This document shows, one piece after another, positions 20,751 to 33,871 of a DNA stretch of 64,000 nt; position 1 is the stretch's first letter; every line of letters begins with the position of its first letter. The notes under the pieces were generated by a model that did not search any database, was not told the DNA's origin, and saw nothing but the letters and a program-made list of their open reading frames with translations. Both the position numbers and the translations under genes were made by a program. Source of the stretch: Marasmius tenuissimus (Eukaryota > Basidiomycota > Agaricomycetes > Agaricales > Marasmiaceae). Where the stretch lies: contig JAQOTA010000047.1 of the NCBI GenBank assembly GCA_029532415.1, positions 1,736,001 to 1,800,000 of the forward strand. Reading direction: 5' to 3'.

Positions 20751-21927
20751 AGCATTTTGATGACCAGTAGGACATGACGTGCTTGTGTCCAGTGGGGCAT
20801 GACAGCACCTGGTCTTGTAAAGGACCTCTGTGACCGAAAACAAAGGACTGATGGTATTTTTCTCCCCTTTATTTTGTTTCAATCTGGGGCCTTCTGGGCC
20901 CTCTCTCCAATGATACATCAGTTTCTGGAGCAGATGGTCCACAATTCTGAGAGCATTTGGGAAACCAGGAGGGAGTACGAGTCACCTGGACAGTGTCTGA
21001 GTCAAACTCCGCAAAGTCCGAGCCAGGCCACAGGAGGTACTCTGAGGTATTCCTGTGACTTCTTGGACACTATGCAGAAATAACATTGAAAAGTGATTAT
21101 GGTTCATTGTTAGGGAGTTAGAAGGATACCATGAGGGCTGCAGAACCTATAAACCTCTGGTCTTTGAAAGGTATTATAACTATTATTTGTTGATACCCAA
21201 CTACACCAAAGGTATCTACTATCAGCACTTACCAGCTCAGTGAGAGCTTCAACTAGAGTTTTTGAGCGAAGAATGCTAAGTGGGATTGACTAGAATCTGG
21301 AAAGGTTGAGACCTGAAGGCTGAAGTTATACATGGATGATATACACATGACTATCACCTATAGTAGGATATTCCTCACAATCCCGCAACACGTCGTTCTC
21401 CCATTGTGACGTGTTGAACAACATTAAAGTGCCAACACTGACATATGGCAACATTTAATCGTCCACAGAAGCCAAGGCTCAAAGCTGTGCGCGAGATCAC
21501 AACTCACAAGGACGCCAGTCTGATTCTTGAGATATTCTGTCAGAATCTGAATTCACCTAGAGGTGTAAGTTTTTCCCTGCCTTCTGTGGACCGTGAAAGT
21601 TTTTTGTGGAATAGATGTACTAAGACGGCTCAAAATTTGAAGTTTCTCAATGTCTTGAATAAGTAAAATGCCTTGAAGAGCGAAAATTAAGCACCATCCT
21701 GCCACATGTTGATGGGCGCTTTAAGGTGGGCTCACGTGGTATGGCTCGGATGAGTCGGACGTCCAGATGGCTCGAACTCCCATGCTCCACGACTCTCTCA
21801 CGATACTGGGTGAAAAATACAATATCTATTCTTTGTTTTCCGGTCACAGTAGTCCTGTACAAGACCCGATGCCGTGATGCCCTACTGGACACAAGCACGT
21901 CATGTCCTACTGGTCATCAAAATGCCT
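20751..21927. repeat. Inverted repeat pair of about 120 bp, 0.9-kb spacer
   Basis: 20751-20870 reads CATTTTGATGACCAGTAGGA... and the reverse complement of 21806-21927 repeats it with scattered substitutions. Both can be translated into a similar peptide (core LDTSTSCPTGHQNA), but in opposite orientation and without a gene context. This could be the ends of a degraded DNA transposon or an inverted duplication. Confidence 0.5.
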
Positions 21928-24900
21928 GCAGTGTTTACAGTATCCGCCCTTTGTTAATAAGGCTTGTGGGAAGTATCCAGCAGTGCATGTGCGGCGCAAC
22001 CACTCGACTGATTAGTCTATACGGTTTTCAATCACTTTTGACATGTCTTTTCTTGTTGCAATTCCTAGTTTTGAGTGGGATGAAAGTATTCTATCTTGTA
22101 TCATTACTTCACGTTCTTCTTTCTTGTCCATGTCATCATGAAATAGGTCATGTCCAGAGCATGGTGATCGGTGATTACGGGGAGGAGGAGGGGTGTATTA
22201 CATGGCATAGTCCACATACCAAACGCTGGGCTCAGGGAAGATTTACCATAGCAAAGTAGGTAGCTCATAGACAACCCCATTAAATTGCCATGCATAGAGG
22301 CTCACAAGCAACAACAATTTGGGATAAAAGGTCCACCATTATTGACAGAAGTCTTGTTTTTCCAATTATACCTGAGCTTCGCTTGCTCGTAGCTTAATTC
22401 TTGAGTCTTGTTGTCAAGAACGAGGTCAATGACTAGGAAAACCCCTCAGGCCACCAACAGGGTCAAGAGTGTGAAGGATAGAAGATAGAATTGAGTAGGG
22501 CAAGTGTATGATAGTACATGCTGGAAACAAGCACTATTAGACGAAGTTGTCAGACTGGGGAACTATCTAGAAGTGTCCATGATTATATATGACAGAGCCA
22601 AGCTGTAGAGATATCATGGGAACGAAGGTAAAACAGGAAAACTGAAAGAACAAGTGATAAGAATCAAGGGATACATGTAGAAACAGGGTCATGATGGAAA
22701 CCATATGGTATGCTGGGAAAATATCTGGGAACAATGTGAAACACCAGGTAGTACCAGGTAATAATATGGGGGCCAGAATGCGATGGTGAGAACATGTAAC
22801 CATGGGAAATAAAGGGAAAAACATGGGGAAAAAGTACCCGGGGACCAAGGGAAGGGAAAACAATGGGTGGATTTGTAACACTTGTGTTCATAGCAGACGG
22901 ACTTTCATAGTAAAAGAGGCTCGTTTTAGTACAAGAAAAGTATGAGTGCTTGGTGAATTTTGGATCTTTGTCATTCCTCAATCAACAACGTTCAGTCTGA
23001 ATGCCTTATACCTTCAAGAGCCGTGGAGCAACACAGTGATCTATTAGGGCTCATTTTGGGAACAAGATACGAGAGTCATCACCTCGTCCCACTTCGGTGT
23101 GCTAGCGCCACTGAACTGACAGAAGTTTGCAACAGGGATAATTTCCCAGACCTCCAAGTGGCACCCTGAAGCAAAATAATACAAATGTCTTTGTATGTCG
23201 CTGCGCTTGGGAGAGCGAATGTTCATACAAGTACCATACAAGTACCAGGGGATAAAAGAGTGACTGGGTGGCGAGTCGCCTAATATTGCGAGTAGAACTC
23301 AAATGATTTTGGAGGACCAAGAAACCTCATTCACGTTGATTCTCCTTTCAGCTGGACAGTAGTTACCCTCAGTCTGCCCAAACTGTGTTGAATGAGAACC
23401 AATTATTGCAAGAGGATTATGAATGCAAAGCGAGAAGCTTCATGCGTCTATGGGCTGTCGTTTGAACAGATTAAGAAAAACAAGGTGCTAAAGACCCACC
23501 AAAAACCCAGTGAAACCATTGCCTACTAGGTGACCTGTGACTGTTTGCTTGCTCTTGAGTTCCCATCCGAGGTAAAACTGTCCTGTGACTTTTAATGAGG
23601 GCTTTTGGAGCTACCGTAAGCATCAAGCTAGGGAAAGGTGAAATATAGAAGCCATTGAACATGTCCTTCATGGGTTTGTCGGGGCAAGCTGGCCAAGGCG
23701 AGAGTGAATATTGGTGAGCTTGAGCCACCGCCATTATCTCTCTCTGAACAGCCCAAAGTTGTACTCATCCCGCAAAATAGGAGATATTCAAAAATTCCTT
23801 TCCTTTGTACCGCACATGATAATCTACAATTCCCTTTTACGACTCCAACTCTAAATGCTCAAAATCCTGAAGCAATCAGCTTCTCCGGCCACTCAACATA
23901 CCCTCAACAAAATGGTCTGCACCTACTTTCAGACGTCTCTCCCCTTCTGGTCGATGGTTCAGGTCCCAAATTCAATTCGCCCGTCCGATAGAAACAATGG
24001 CAATCTCACCGCCGGATACTGTACCATTTCGAGATTTATCTCTGTATTAGTTGGCACTCACGATGCTTTTTTATGCTCAGTTCTGACTATAATAATCTAT
24101 CATTGTTCTTCACTGTACATTGTTTACGCCAAGCGTAGCTTGTTTCAACTTAAACACACGAAATTTACTGTCAGTACTTAGCAGCTCACACCACTCACTT
24201 ACACAATAATATACTACCCTTCAATGTTTCCTCCCTGAACTCGATAGAACACCCTCGCAGAAGCCCAAGGCACACTGCGCTCAGCATTTTGACCGGTGAG
24301 CCTGTCCCACGCCCAAATTCAGCAGCCTGCACGGTAAAATCAGACATAGCCGGTCGGGACCCGGCCCTTCAGCCTGTACGGGCCCTACAGGCCAAGGCTG
24401 GTTATTTGTGGTCTTTGTGATGAGTTTGATTGATATACTGCATCAGTGACCTGCGAAATAACCGTTCACGACCGTTTATGACCGGTACCGGTTCACTGGT
24501 TGGACCCTAAACAACTGGGTGAAAAAATCTCACTGGCTGGATTTTTGGTAAACAAAAGTGAGTTTCGAGCGGATGTTTGCCGATGTCTTCTGTACCTATG
24601 TCTTCACCCAAAGTACAAACACTCTTTTGAGGTCTTTTAGACAATCATCTGACATGAGGTAGGATGTTTAAAGCTCGTAATGAACCAAATTTCCTGACCC
24701 TCAGCCCACCACCCTGAGAGAACGGCTCAAGTCCCAAGAACGGCCAAGAACGGTCACCGGGAACATCCGCACTTTGCTGATGTGTCGAACGGAAGTGTAT
24801 GTCCTTGGGTAAGTTGGTGGCCTGTGATGTTGCCTTCTTCTCGGCTCCCTTGGCACATTCACCGCTGTGCTCCCAACTCGGGTACGGGATCACATCGAAC

Positions 24901-25077
24901 TTCTATCATTTCATATAAGTCCCAACAATTGTATCATGACACAAGATGAGGTTTCCTACTTCCATACGTGCAGACCTTACGGCTCATATGAGCTGAGATC
25001 GAACAGATCGAAGGCATATAAAGGCTTGAGCTGGAGACCCAAGAACAATATTATCGGCCAATCACCCTTTCCTTTCG
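21928..25077. other. 3.1-kb gene-poor region
   Basis: No open frame with consistent splicing or recognisable product. 22600-22870 is purine-rich with loosely repeated GGGAAA/ACCAGG motifs. 24290-24500 has short palindromes (for example ACCGGTACCGGT near 24480). A 16-base motif, TACTGTACCATTTCGA at 24017, recurs at 32294 and 60435. Confidence 0.4.
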
Positions 25078-27439
25078 ATGGAGGTATCCCCTATGTTTTC
25101 CTTGCTCATATTGTTTCTACCTCTTGTCTCGCAAGGCCGATTCACCCCGACCTCACTTTGGGTATGATATCTCACTGCAATTCTCATATATATACTGATT
25201 AGTTCCGATACAGAATCCGAATGTCACTCAGTCGTTGCAGGATCGTCTGGATGCCGCATATCTCGCGTTGGTCGAAGGACCGAAACAGATCGTTGACCGT
25301 TCGTGGCTGCGCAATATGTTATCTCTACCTCAAATGCTCACATGCTCACACTCAACACTATGCTATCTAATCCTTCAAGTCGGATTATCTGAGCCTGGTC
25401 TTGACTCCAATTTCACTACTGGCTATCCCCAATTTTACGTGGCCATGGCTAATTTCCGGCTCGCAAGTCAAGACAATAGCACGTTTGACGGACTTGCGTC
25501 GTGTGTTTTTGAAATTGGGGTTCAGGAACCGTACATGGTGTAATATGAGAGGCTTTAGGTTTGGAGTAATTCCAGTATGTCTGGGCAAACAGCCTATTCC
25601 TATAGAGAACGTGCCTACGCTGCGACTCGCTGGTACAAGGCCAACGGAGACAGCTATTTCCTTGACGCGGCTCGCCAATTGTGGGGTGAGGTATACCAGC
25701 TCACAATCTCTCCAGAGACGAGATTCCCAAACGGGACTATGACAACGAAGAGCTTTCCTGTTCCGTTGAGCTGTTTTTCCCAAATGCTCAAAGTGGACAT
25801 TCCGCTCGAGGGAGCAACATTTTGGGTACGTCAATATTGATCGTGTCGGGGCGCCCCGGGACCCGTGGTGTCATTAGATTCATCTAGTTCATCAATACTA
25901 AACGAGATCATGTCCCTCAGAATACAAGTTTGGAAAACGGAGTATTGAGCACGTATGGAACTAGGCAAGTTGTATTATAAACTACAAACCCAAACTAGCC
26001 ACCCCACTCATAGTTGCACGCCATAGTTTATTTTCATTGTAAGCAGTGTCAGCTCGTCGACATACAAGCGATATGCATCTCGGGTCCGGGGTGCCCTGAC
26101 ATTCTTTGCCTTCTCAAGAACATCGGCATTGCTTGCTGAGGCAGAACCATCAAACGTCACATATGCTCACGCCGCCACATTGTCGTTGAACTTCGCACTT
26201 CGTGAGACTGCGAGATTGAACTCTAGTTCCTTGGGTTGGTTCGCGCAGGGATTTGACGGCGAAGGCTGTCAAGACCGAATCTCGCTGTCGCCCACCAGTA
26301 TGGGAACATCTGGTATTGGCCTCCTGATTGAAGCAATGTCTATTCTGCGCTCGATGACTGGAAGCAAAGACATGAGCTCAAGGTGAAGTTTGGTTTTGGT
26401 AGGCCTCTTCTTATCAGAGCGACATCTGACCAGCCCTTTATATTGGCCAGGCTTCAGGAGACCATTGCTTGGACATTCGACAATGTGCTAAAGCTGAGCG
26501 CAAATGGCGTGCTCTTCAACAAGAGATTGGAGATAACAGACCAAATTGATCTTCCTTACCAGGATGACGGGGATTTGTATCTTCTGAGAGGTCTTGCGGA
26601 AGCATACAGAAGGGACAAGGGAACACTTTCAAACCAATTGAGGGATAATATCAAGATAGTTTTGGGGGTACATGTGCGTATGATTCAAACATGACTTGTC
26701 TGGTGGATATCAAGCTAAAAAAACTCACGAGAAGTACAATGCCGTACGGGAATTAGCAACCATGGGGGATAACACTTGTGGTCGAAACTGGACGGGTCCC
26801 CGGCCTACCCAAGTGACGTTTGATTTGTATAATCAAGCGGCGGCGGCTCAGATATTGATTGATGGGATTAGTCTTTTTAACATCTCCGATGATACACTAC
26901 CGCCACCCGCAGCTTTGCACAAGCCGGTCCCTGCAGTGATTGGAGGAGCGACAGTTGGCTCTGTCGGGATGGTATTGCTGATTATACTTGCGGTCGCTTA
27001 TATGATACGTCGGCGGCGCCGTAGGAATGAAACAGCTCCGTCGTGTGAGTCTGATTCCGGGGCTTCAGCTATAGAGCCATTCGAGGCAGTTACATTCCAG
27101 AAGAGGGCAGCCTTTCCTCAAAAACACCCACCACCCGAGTCGCAGGCCCAACGAATAGTCCCAGGGCCACGACTTTCACCGCTCAGACGACACAACTCGG
27201 CGCCCTCCGTATTCCAGGATCCAACCAATTCATCAGGCGAAGTTTTTGGCATCCGTAACTCATCTAATTTGAGTGGCAGTCATAATGGTGGTCCCCATAA
27301 TGCACACATCCGTAATGGAGGAACAATGGAAACGGCCTTCACAGTTCCTGTCATGGTCCGCGAGTTATATCAACGTCTTTTGCAGCCCAATAGATCCGAG
27401 AGCCCGCCAGATTACCGTAGTGACCTAGAAGAACCATAA
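25078..27439 (+). CDS. Membrane-anchored GH76-like (alpha-1,6-mannanase family) protein, 642 aa
   Basis: Seven exons in one frame: 25078-25161, 25214-25500, 25576-25825, 25921-25964, 26047-26382, 26451-26673, 26735-27439. ATG 25078 opens a signal peptide (MEVSPMFSLLILFLPLVSQG). The lumenal part follows the alpha/alpha-barrel order of fungal GH76-like proteins: YAATRWYKANGDSYFLDAA, EPSNVTYAHAATLSLNFAL, GTSGIGLLIEAMSIL, YLLRGLAEAYRRD, LRDNIKIVLGVHYNAVREL, WTGP. A transmembrane helix at about 473-498 (VGSVGMVLLIILAVAYMI) is followed by RRRRRR and a Pro/Ser-rich cytosolic tail of about 140 residues. GH76 enzymes use an Asp-Asp pair; I do not see a clear DD at the expected position, so activity is doubtful. 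The intron at 25965-26046 has GC-AG ends. Exon 2 residues 36-60 fit poorly, so another intron could hide there. Confidence 0.72.
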
Positions 27440-28964
27440 TTGCCCTGAGATGTACAGGAATAGTCGCTTTTTCAAATTTTTCCCTATTCGAGCATCTCAC
27501 TCTGTCACATGTGTATACCAGGAATTGATATGTGGATTCCCGACTCGACCGCAAAGTGATTTGGTCACATTCTATGCCGCCGGTTGATATTATTTGTTCG
27601 GCGAGAAAGAAGAACGCGATTAGACGCTTTCAAGGATGTTTGATGGCGGTAATGTGTGAGGTTAACAGTTGTAGCTTCAAGACGAGTTCGCTAGGCCCTG
27701 GTCGAGAGGTAGGATGACGAAGAAAGACCAGATGGTGACGCGAGGAGACAACTCAGAGTTCGCACCGCAACATAGCTACCAGACATGAGGCGCCGACCCT
27801 TTGAATTTCCATTCACATTGCTCGAATGTTGACCTTGCATTGACACGAAAGTCTCATTCTTTTTGGAGTGGGTTGACCCAGTCAAGGCTAGGGTCTGAGG
27901 GTGAGGTCAAAGCGCGAGGAAAGACTGAACATGTAAATTATCCTTGTTGCAGTACTGCCCATCAATCACCAAGACGCCAATCAGCCACTCTCCTGTCTCT
28001 ATGTCGCGACCCTCGAGTACTGTACGTTGGTTCTCACTGTGTATTCGAAATTGATTCATTCGCTTGAACCTTAGAGCTCGGAGGCTGCGCTTCATATATG
28101 CATAACTATGTCCCGTACACGCGATATACAATACACACGAGTCGCACTCGAGCCTCCAGGGATTTCTATTGTAGGAGTGGTAAAGATGCAGTCTACACAC
28201 CAAAATCCCCGGCGTAAATCTTCCGCTCTGCCCAAATCTCAGTTCTCTCGTAACTAGCCACAGGTTTCCAACAAGTAGTTGCTCTATAACTTTTACTCGC
28301 GATCCGGTCTGAACTGCATATACATACAACGATTAGTCCAGTCTCTTCTAGCCCAGCAAAGGTCGGGATTAGCTTTGAGAAGGAAATCGGCGACGCTATA
28401 TTCGTCCCCCTGATTCACATCGCTCCGGCAACAAGTCGACTCTGGGAAGAAAACTTGAGTCCGCTGAGATGGAGGGATAGCCTTCTGAGAACGATCGCCC
28501 TGTCAGAATTTCCCATAACATACCTACTTCTGACCGTTCTTGTTTCGGACCCAGCCGTAGATCAAGGACGTCAGGTAGAATCGACGACGTTTGAGGTTAC
28601 GAAGAAAATAGGTCGAGCTACTCTGCTGAAGAAAGCTTCCAAAGCCATAGAAGCTGTCTGTTTGAATCATCACACATTCGGACAATCGGAGACGACTGAT
28701 TGAAAGCCAGGCTTTGCAGACTTTTCTGCGTAGCTTATAACGGGATGAATGAGGTCAAGGGGAAGGACTGTCGTAATGCCAGGTGATGGTGGATGAGAAG
28801 CAAAATGCACACGTGCAGACAATACACTGACCTGTTTAGCTCGCCAAGGCCCGCACCTTCAGTTAAAGTCCGGCGCTTTCAGAACCGTAGGCATATTGTT
28901 TTTGCATTCGTGAGATACAGAGTAATAAACAAGAATAAAACAGGAATCAAAACAGTAACCATGA
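27440..28964. other. Intergenic, no supported gene
   Basis: Minus-strand frames at 28329-27907 and around 28640-28590 (MALEAFFSRVARP) have protein-like patches but lack convincing splice partners. No RNA gene seen. Confidence 0.35.
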
Positions 28965-29978
28965 CTAGACAGCAGCAGACTGGGGGAGGGCCTTGAACTC
29001 AGTGCCTGTCAGTCGTCCTCTCGGATCTTTGTCCCGAAGGTTACCCCACACTCGGATGAGACCGTTGAGGTATGGCTATTCAATTGGACGCATTAAAATT
29101 TAGAATTCAGAAACTAAATGATTCCAATGTCAACTCACCTCGTATTTCTCAGGCTCATCCCCAGCAAACTCGCTAGCGAGATAAACGATCTCGTCGACAG
29201 TAACGTCCATGTGATCGACAACAGATATACAGAGAATGTAGGCGAGAACGTTTTTATGGGTGGAAATGACACCTTCGTTGTGAAAGTTGTAGCGATAAGT
29301 CATCATGTCGACTCGAATGATGGCGTTGCTGGTGGGACAAAAGGTCAATGAATCGAACATAGACTACAAGGAAAAAATCGACCTACTGCTTGATACAAAC
29401 AAAGAACTTCTCGTCATAACTCTCTCCGGCAGACGTGTCGCCTAGGATGACTTTGAGACCGGTCTTGACGACCGCCTGAATCAAGTAGCCGGGTAAGTGA
29501 GCTGTGGCCACATTGGACAACACTTTGCTTACCTTGAATCCCTCTAGAACACCATCCATTCCAGTTTTGCTGGCACCAAAGAACGCGTCGACGGCTTGCT
29601 CGACCCCGGGAGCTCCCTATAGATGTATTGTAAACGATGGTAGATGATTGCAGCTCAAATATATAGATACTTACTTCAGCTCCAGTATCTACTCGAACGG
29701 ATCGTTCGAAACGAAGGGCCCGCTTTCCGGGAACGCTGAGCTTTGCGGCAGCTGTGGGAGGCCGGAGTGCACATCACATTAGAATTGCGCATTCAGGACG
29801 GGGTACGAGCTTCAAACGTACAGGCACCATCGAGGAACATTCGATTGAGTTGCTCTTCGAACGTGTCGAGCCTCGCATCAGCGAGCTTCATGAGCATTTC
29901 GAGTTGTTCTTTGGCGCGAGCTTCTTTCTCGTCGGCTTTGTCGATGGACTTGACGACATCACTGACAACGTTGCCCAT
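28965..29978 (-). CDS. Conserved-looking orphan protein, 235 aa, six exons
   Basis: Exons 29978-29822, 29751-29675, 29616-29533, 29475-29387, 29328-29139 and 29075-28965, with introns of 57-70 bases. All phases agree, giving 236 codons including a TAG stop. The N-terminus MGNVVSDVVKSIDKADEKEA continues as a charged amphipathic helix; Gly2 after Met could be myristoylated (MGNVVS), which is inference. The middle has small residues and GVEQAVDAFFGASK. The C-terminal half is more globular: VVKTGLKVILGD, SYDEKFFVCIKHNAIIRVDM and VLAYILCISVVDHMDV. I cannot name the family. No signal peptide, zinc motif or catalytic signature is evident. Start and exons are well supported by splice-phase agreement. 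Confidence 0.75.
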
Positions 29979-31100
29979 TGTGAGGTAGAGAGAAAGTGAG
30001 TTGAGGAAGATGAGGATGCTTGAGGTTTGGTGATCAATATGAGCGGACTCAGGAGGTTTTTATATCTCCTCCAACACCCAGTGTAGCGTAAGGATGCCAT
30101 AGGAGACCTATATCCTAGCCATTCCTGGAAGTCGGCGATATAGCTTCTCCATGAAGTTTGAAGTTGAAAGCTGACTAGTGTTCATGTCGGAGACAGATTT
30201 GCCCGGCTTGGAGTATTCAGACAAAATACATTCGCAAGAGACTTGTTCTTGCTCCCCTTTGTGAGTATATTCTCCGCAGGACATCTCTCAACCATGAGAA
30301 TTCAGTCTTTGTCGGTGACAGGGTGCTCTCAGATGGAAATGTGATGACAGTACCAGGATTGACATAAATTTTCAATATATCATGATTCCGTTCCATCAAG
30401 GATCTGGAAAGGCTCGAAATTGAGACTTTGGCAGAGTTCGGGGCCTGAAATGATGGAGTAAATAGCAGGATGTTGATAGTTCCTGTCACGTGAGTCAGAC
30501 ACAAAAATTGGTCGATGGTCGGGAATATGTAAGTACTAGTAGCTATCTTCCTGGTTTCAGCGGCACTCCAAAGAGCTCAGTCCCGTGAGCTTTCTTCTGC
30601 TTCCTTTTACAAATCTATCATACATACTCCAAATTCCGTTTGTGTCTCGACGTCCACCAGGATATAGATCTGATTCCCCTGACTCAAGTCGACTCCGAAG
30701 CTCAAGAATATCAAGGCCAGAGGATGGAATCGGTTACCACCCGTTCGGCGGGTAAGTTCACTACGATCGCTGAGTAGCTACATCCTAACAGATGGGATCT
30801 CTATGTTCGCCTACCTTTCAAGCTAGTGGAACACATTCGTTCACCAACGCTGTCTGCGTTCGGTCTCCCTTGCTCCTGGTACCCGAGCCCACAGACAAAT
30901 TGGTTTCTCAGGGGCGTTTAAAGCGTCACCTTCGGTGATTGGAGTCACTGGTCCACTCATCTGTTAGTGTAAAAGCGAACGGTCGAATGGACTATTAAAG
31001 GCTTCAGGCAAGGTTGTCTTCAACATGATCGTTAAGTCGGCGACCATTTCCTCGTTTATCCGCTCAGTATAACGAGGCAATTCGAATAGGTGAGACCCGA
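29979..31100. other. Intergenic, no supported gene
   Basis: Promoter side of the orphan gene, then about 1 kb with only short unsupported frames on both strands. Confidence 0.4.
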
Positions 31101-31177
31101 TTCAGAAGTAGTAGAAGTTATTGAAGGGTGGTGAGGTACAACAATGTCGAGTAGCAGTAATGATAGTCCTGCAGTTA

Positions 31178-31515
31178 GCACAGGGGTGTTTGGTGTAGGG
31201 AAAATTCAACGTCATGATTGCCACGCGAGCATGCCATGTGAGTGATTCCCATCTGCCAAATCTGCCAGAGTTCCTGGTGCTCAATCTCTTCTCACCATAT
31301 CGCTACCAAAACTCACCGCTTGTTCCTCCATACATTCTCCTCAAGATCAGTTACAATGATTTTTATTCAGTAATTTTGAAATCAACTCAAGTCAAATTTA
31401 GCATCTAGAGTCCACCCATGAAGCAGAATAAGAGAAATACCCACCCACGTGATATGCTCGCGTGGCAACTATGACGTCAAAAATTCCCTACACCAAACAC
31501 CCCCGCGCTAACTAC
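31178..31515. repeat. Foldback element (MITE-like), about 340 bp
   Basis: 31178-31240 (GTTAGCACAGGGGTGTTTGG...) and the reverse complement of 31452-31515 match over about 60 bases with few differences, both ending near CACGCGAGCAT. Weaker inverted similarity extends outward on both sides. A short sequence with terminal inverted repeats and no coding capacity is typical of a MITE. I could not fix a target duplication. Confidence 0.5.
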
Positions 31516-33871
31516 CAGACCACATACCACAACGACACTCAAATTCAACAAGAGTTCGTGGTAGTGTGTCTGGCTAGGCGAGACTACAGTAATGAGGTGT
31601 TTCCAAATTCTTCTCCGTGGCCTTTCACATTTCGTAGTGTATTCGACCGAGCTCAACAACGTCTTCTTCCACGCCCGAACTCGGAGTTGTGACTCACTTG
31701 CTTAGAAGTTAGTGGTGACAGCAACAAATCAGGAGTCGTGAGATTCAGAGAGGTTGGCTAGCCGGATTGTCGAATCCCAAGGGTCTTTTCCATTACCTTC
31801 CGCATCCTGATTCCCATAGCGAGTTTGACCGAGGTCGACAACGTTGTCATCAACAATGCTCACGCTTCTGGTCGTGGCCATGGAAGATTCAACATGGCCT
31901 TATGGTATCTAATTGTATCAAAAAAAAAACAACAATCGCAGCCGTGGACCGTGGCTGGAAAGTATTACAACTTGCCGCCTCCTGAGACGCGACTGCAAAG
32001 GATGCATCATGCTCAGGGGTGTCGTCTGAGCGGCGATAGCTGTGACTCTGGCATTGCCACCCCAGTTTGTGTTTTGGGCGCTAGATATTTGCTTGGATAC
32101 GCTGTCTAGGCTTTTCCGGGGTGGTAACAATAAATGGTACTATAGCTCGTGTTGTGAGCTCAGACTCCGACGATGGAGATCCTCGACAGTTGCGCAACCG
32201 CCGGTGTACCATTCAAAGAAAGGCAGCGACCATCGAAAACAGAAGTACGGCAGACCTGATTGACGCTCCAGCAATCACCAGCACTGCCGACGGTACTGTA
32301 CCATTTCGAGATCATCGCCAGGTCACGCGTCACAGAGAACCCCATTCTGCTGAAATGTCACACCCTGTCACACGTCCCAGGCCTAACTGTCGAAAAACTT
32401 TGGAGGTTCAGTCCCAAATTCGGCGTCAAAATGGCCCGAAAATGATGAATTTCGCAAAAATTTTCCGCCCAGTCACAGGACATCCAGTTCGCACAAAGTA
32501 TTTGTAATCACACGCGAGCAGAACTCGGCAGGCACGTCTGCTAAGTTCCTCTGCTAACCTCAAGGGGTAGGCGGGCCGCCATCCCGTGCATACCCAGTAG
32601 GTCGATCGGTCCACTGGGTAGGTCCTTAAAAAAACATATGAACCATATTTTTCTGGCCGGTGGGAGCTCTTTTGGGCTGTGTTCAACCTTTCAGTTGCTC
32701 TCAGAGATGATCTTTTGAGAATTTGAATCTCACCTGCCAAAGATCATTTGCAGATTGGCCGTTGTCGCATGCCGATGCCCAAGAATTCGAGATCCACATC
32801 GATATCTTCCCCTTGAAGCATGTTGATCTGAATTGTATGGGCCTTTGTTGACGTTCACTATCCCCGAGCACTGTCACTAGTGCTATAACTTGAATACTGG
32901 CCCTCGACATTCTTCTTAGGGAGTAGGCGGCCCTCAGGCGGTGCTGGAATGCGAGGTTCTCAGAGAATATCTAGTACGGTGCTGTGTAATTAGAACCCAA
33001 ATCGGCCAGCAGATCTTTGAAAAGAAGGCCTGAGCCAAACTCATCTTCCTACGCCGTGCCCTCTCGAGTCACCCATCTCTATGTTCTCTCTCACCCTTGA
33101 CACCCCGTTAGCCATGACATAGCTTCTGTATCCGCGGCGTTCTTTGCTGGCGATGGTACTGGTGTCAAGTAACTCTACCGACTTGCTGAGATTATCCGTC
33201 GCGAGCAGTGTTGTCGTTTGAGGGCTTGAGGTCCACGGCGCGCACTATGGAGAAAAAGATGCATTTTAGATGCTTATCAGCCTTTTTAATGATGTAATAG
33301 AGCTCACCAATTCAGAGAACACATCACGAAAAGCGTGTATCCTCTTGGGGGTTTGCCAAAGCGCAGCTCTACGCCGGAAAAAACAGCATGAGTAGAGTCA
33401 GTCCGATCATGAAAATTGCGCATCTCCAAAGGCTCAGAATAGGTCCTATCGGGGCAGAACTATTTTCTGAGTCTTTGGAGAGCTGGTTCACACATTCGTG
33501 GTATGCTCAGTAATACAGTGGTGGAAGGGGGGAACGCGTCACAACGCGTCTGACAAAATACAACAATTATTTATTTAATTCCCACAATTTACCAATAATT
33601 TACAGTAATTCTCGGCCGAACCGCCCGCGTGGGCTTACAAATACTTTGTGCGGACTTGTTCTATCGAAACCAAAAAGTGGATATTTCGGTCACGGGTCAC
33701 ACCCCCTGACAAATATCTCGACATGGTACAGTAGCCATGGTTTCTTTGAAGACAAGTCATCAGCTAGGCCGCTTAACACAACAGGCCGATATGTTGTAAA
33801 GCCGGGTGCCGAATCCTCGTCGATATTCAGAGAAGGCCAGATTCCCACGATTCGAGGAGATGAAGCCACAA
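31516..33871. other. Gene-poor region with short inverted repeats
   Basis: No supported gene. About 44 bases at 32487-32530 (GTTCGCACAAAGTATTTGTAA...) recur inverted at 33611-33655, roughly 1.1 kb apart, possibly the ends of a non-coding transposon. 33545-33610 is AT-rich. Confidence 0.4.

Noticed and set aside
22567..22981. Minus-strand hydrophobic frame as a membrane protein
   Set aside because: It arises from purine-rich, loosely repetitive DNA and has no start, splice or family support.
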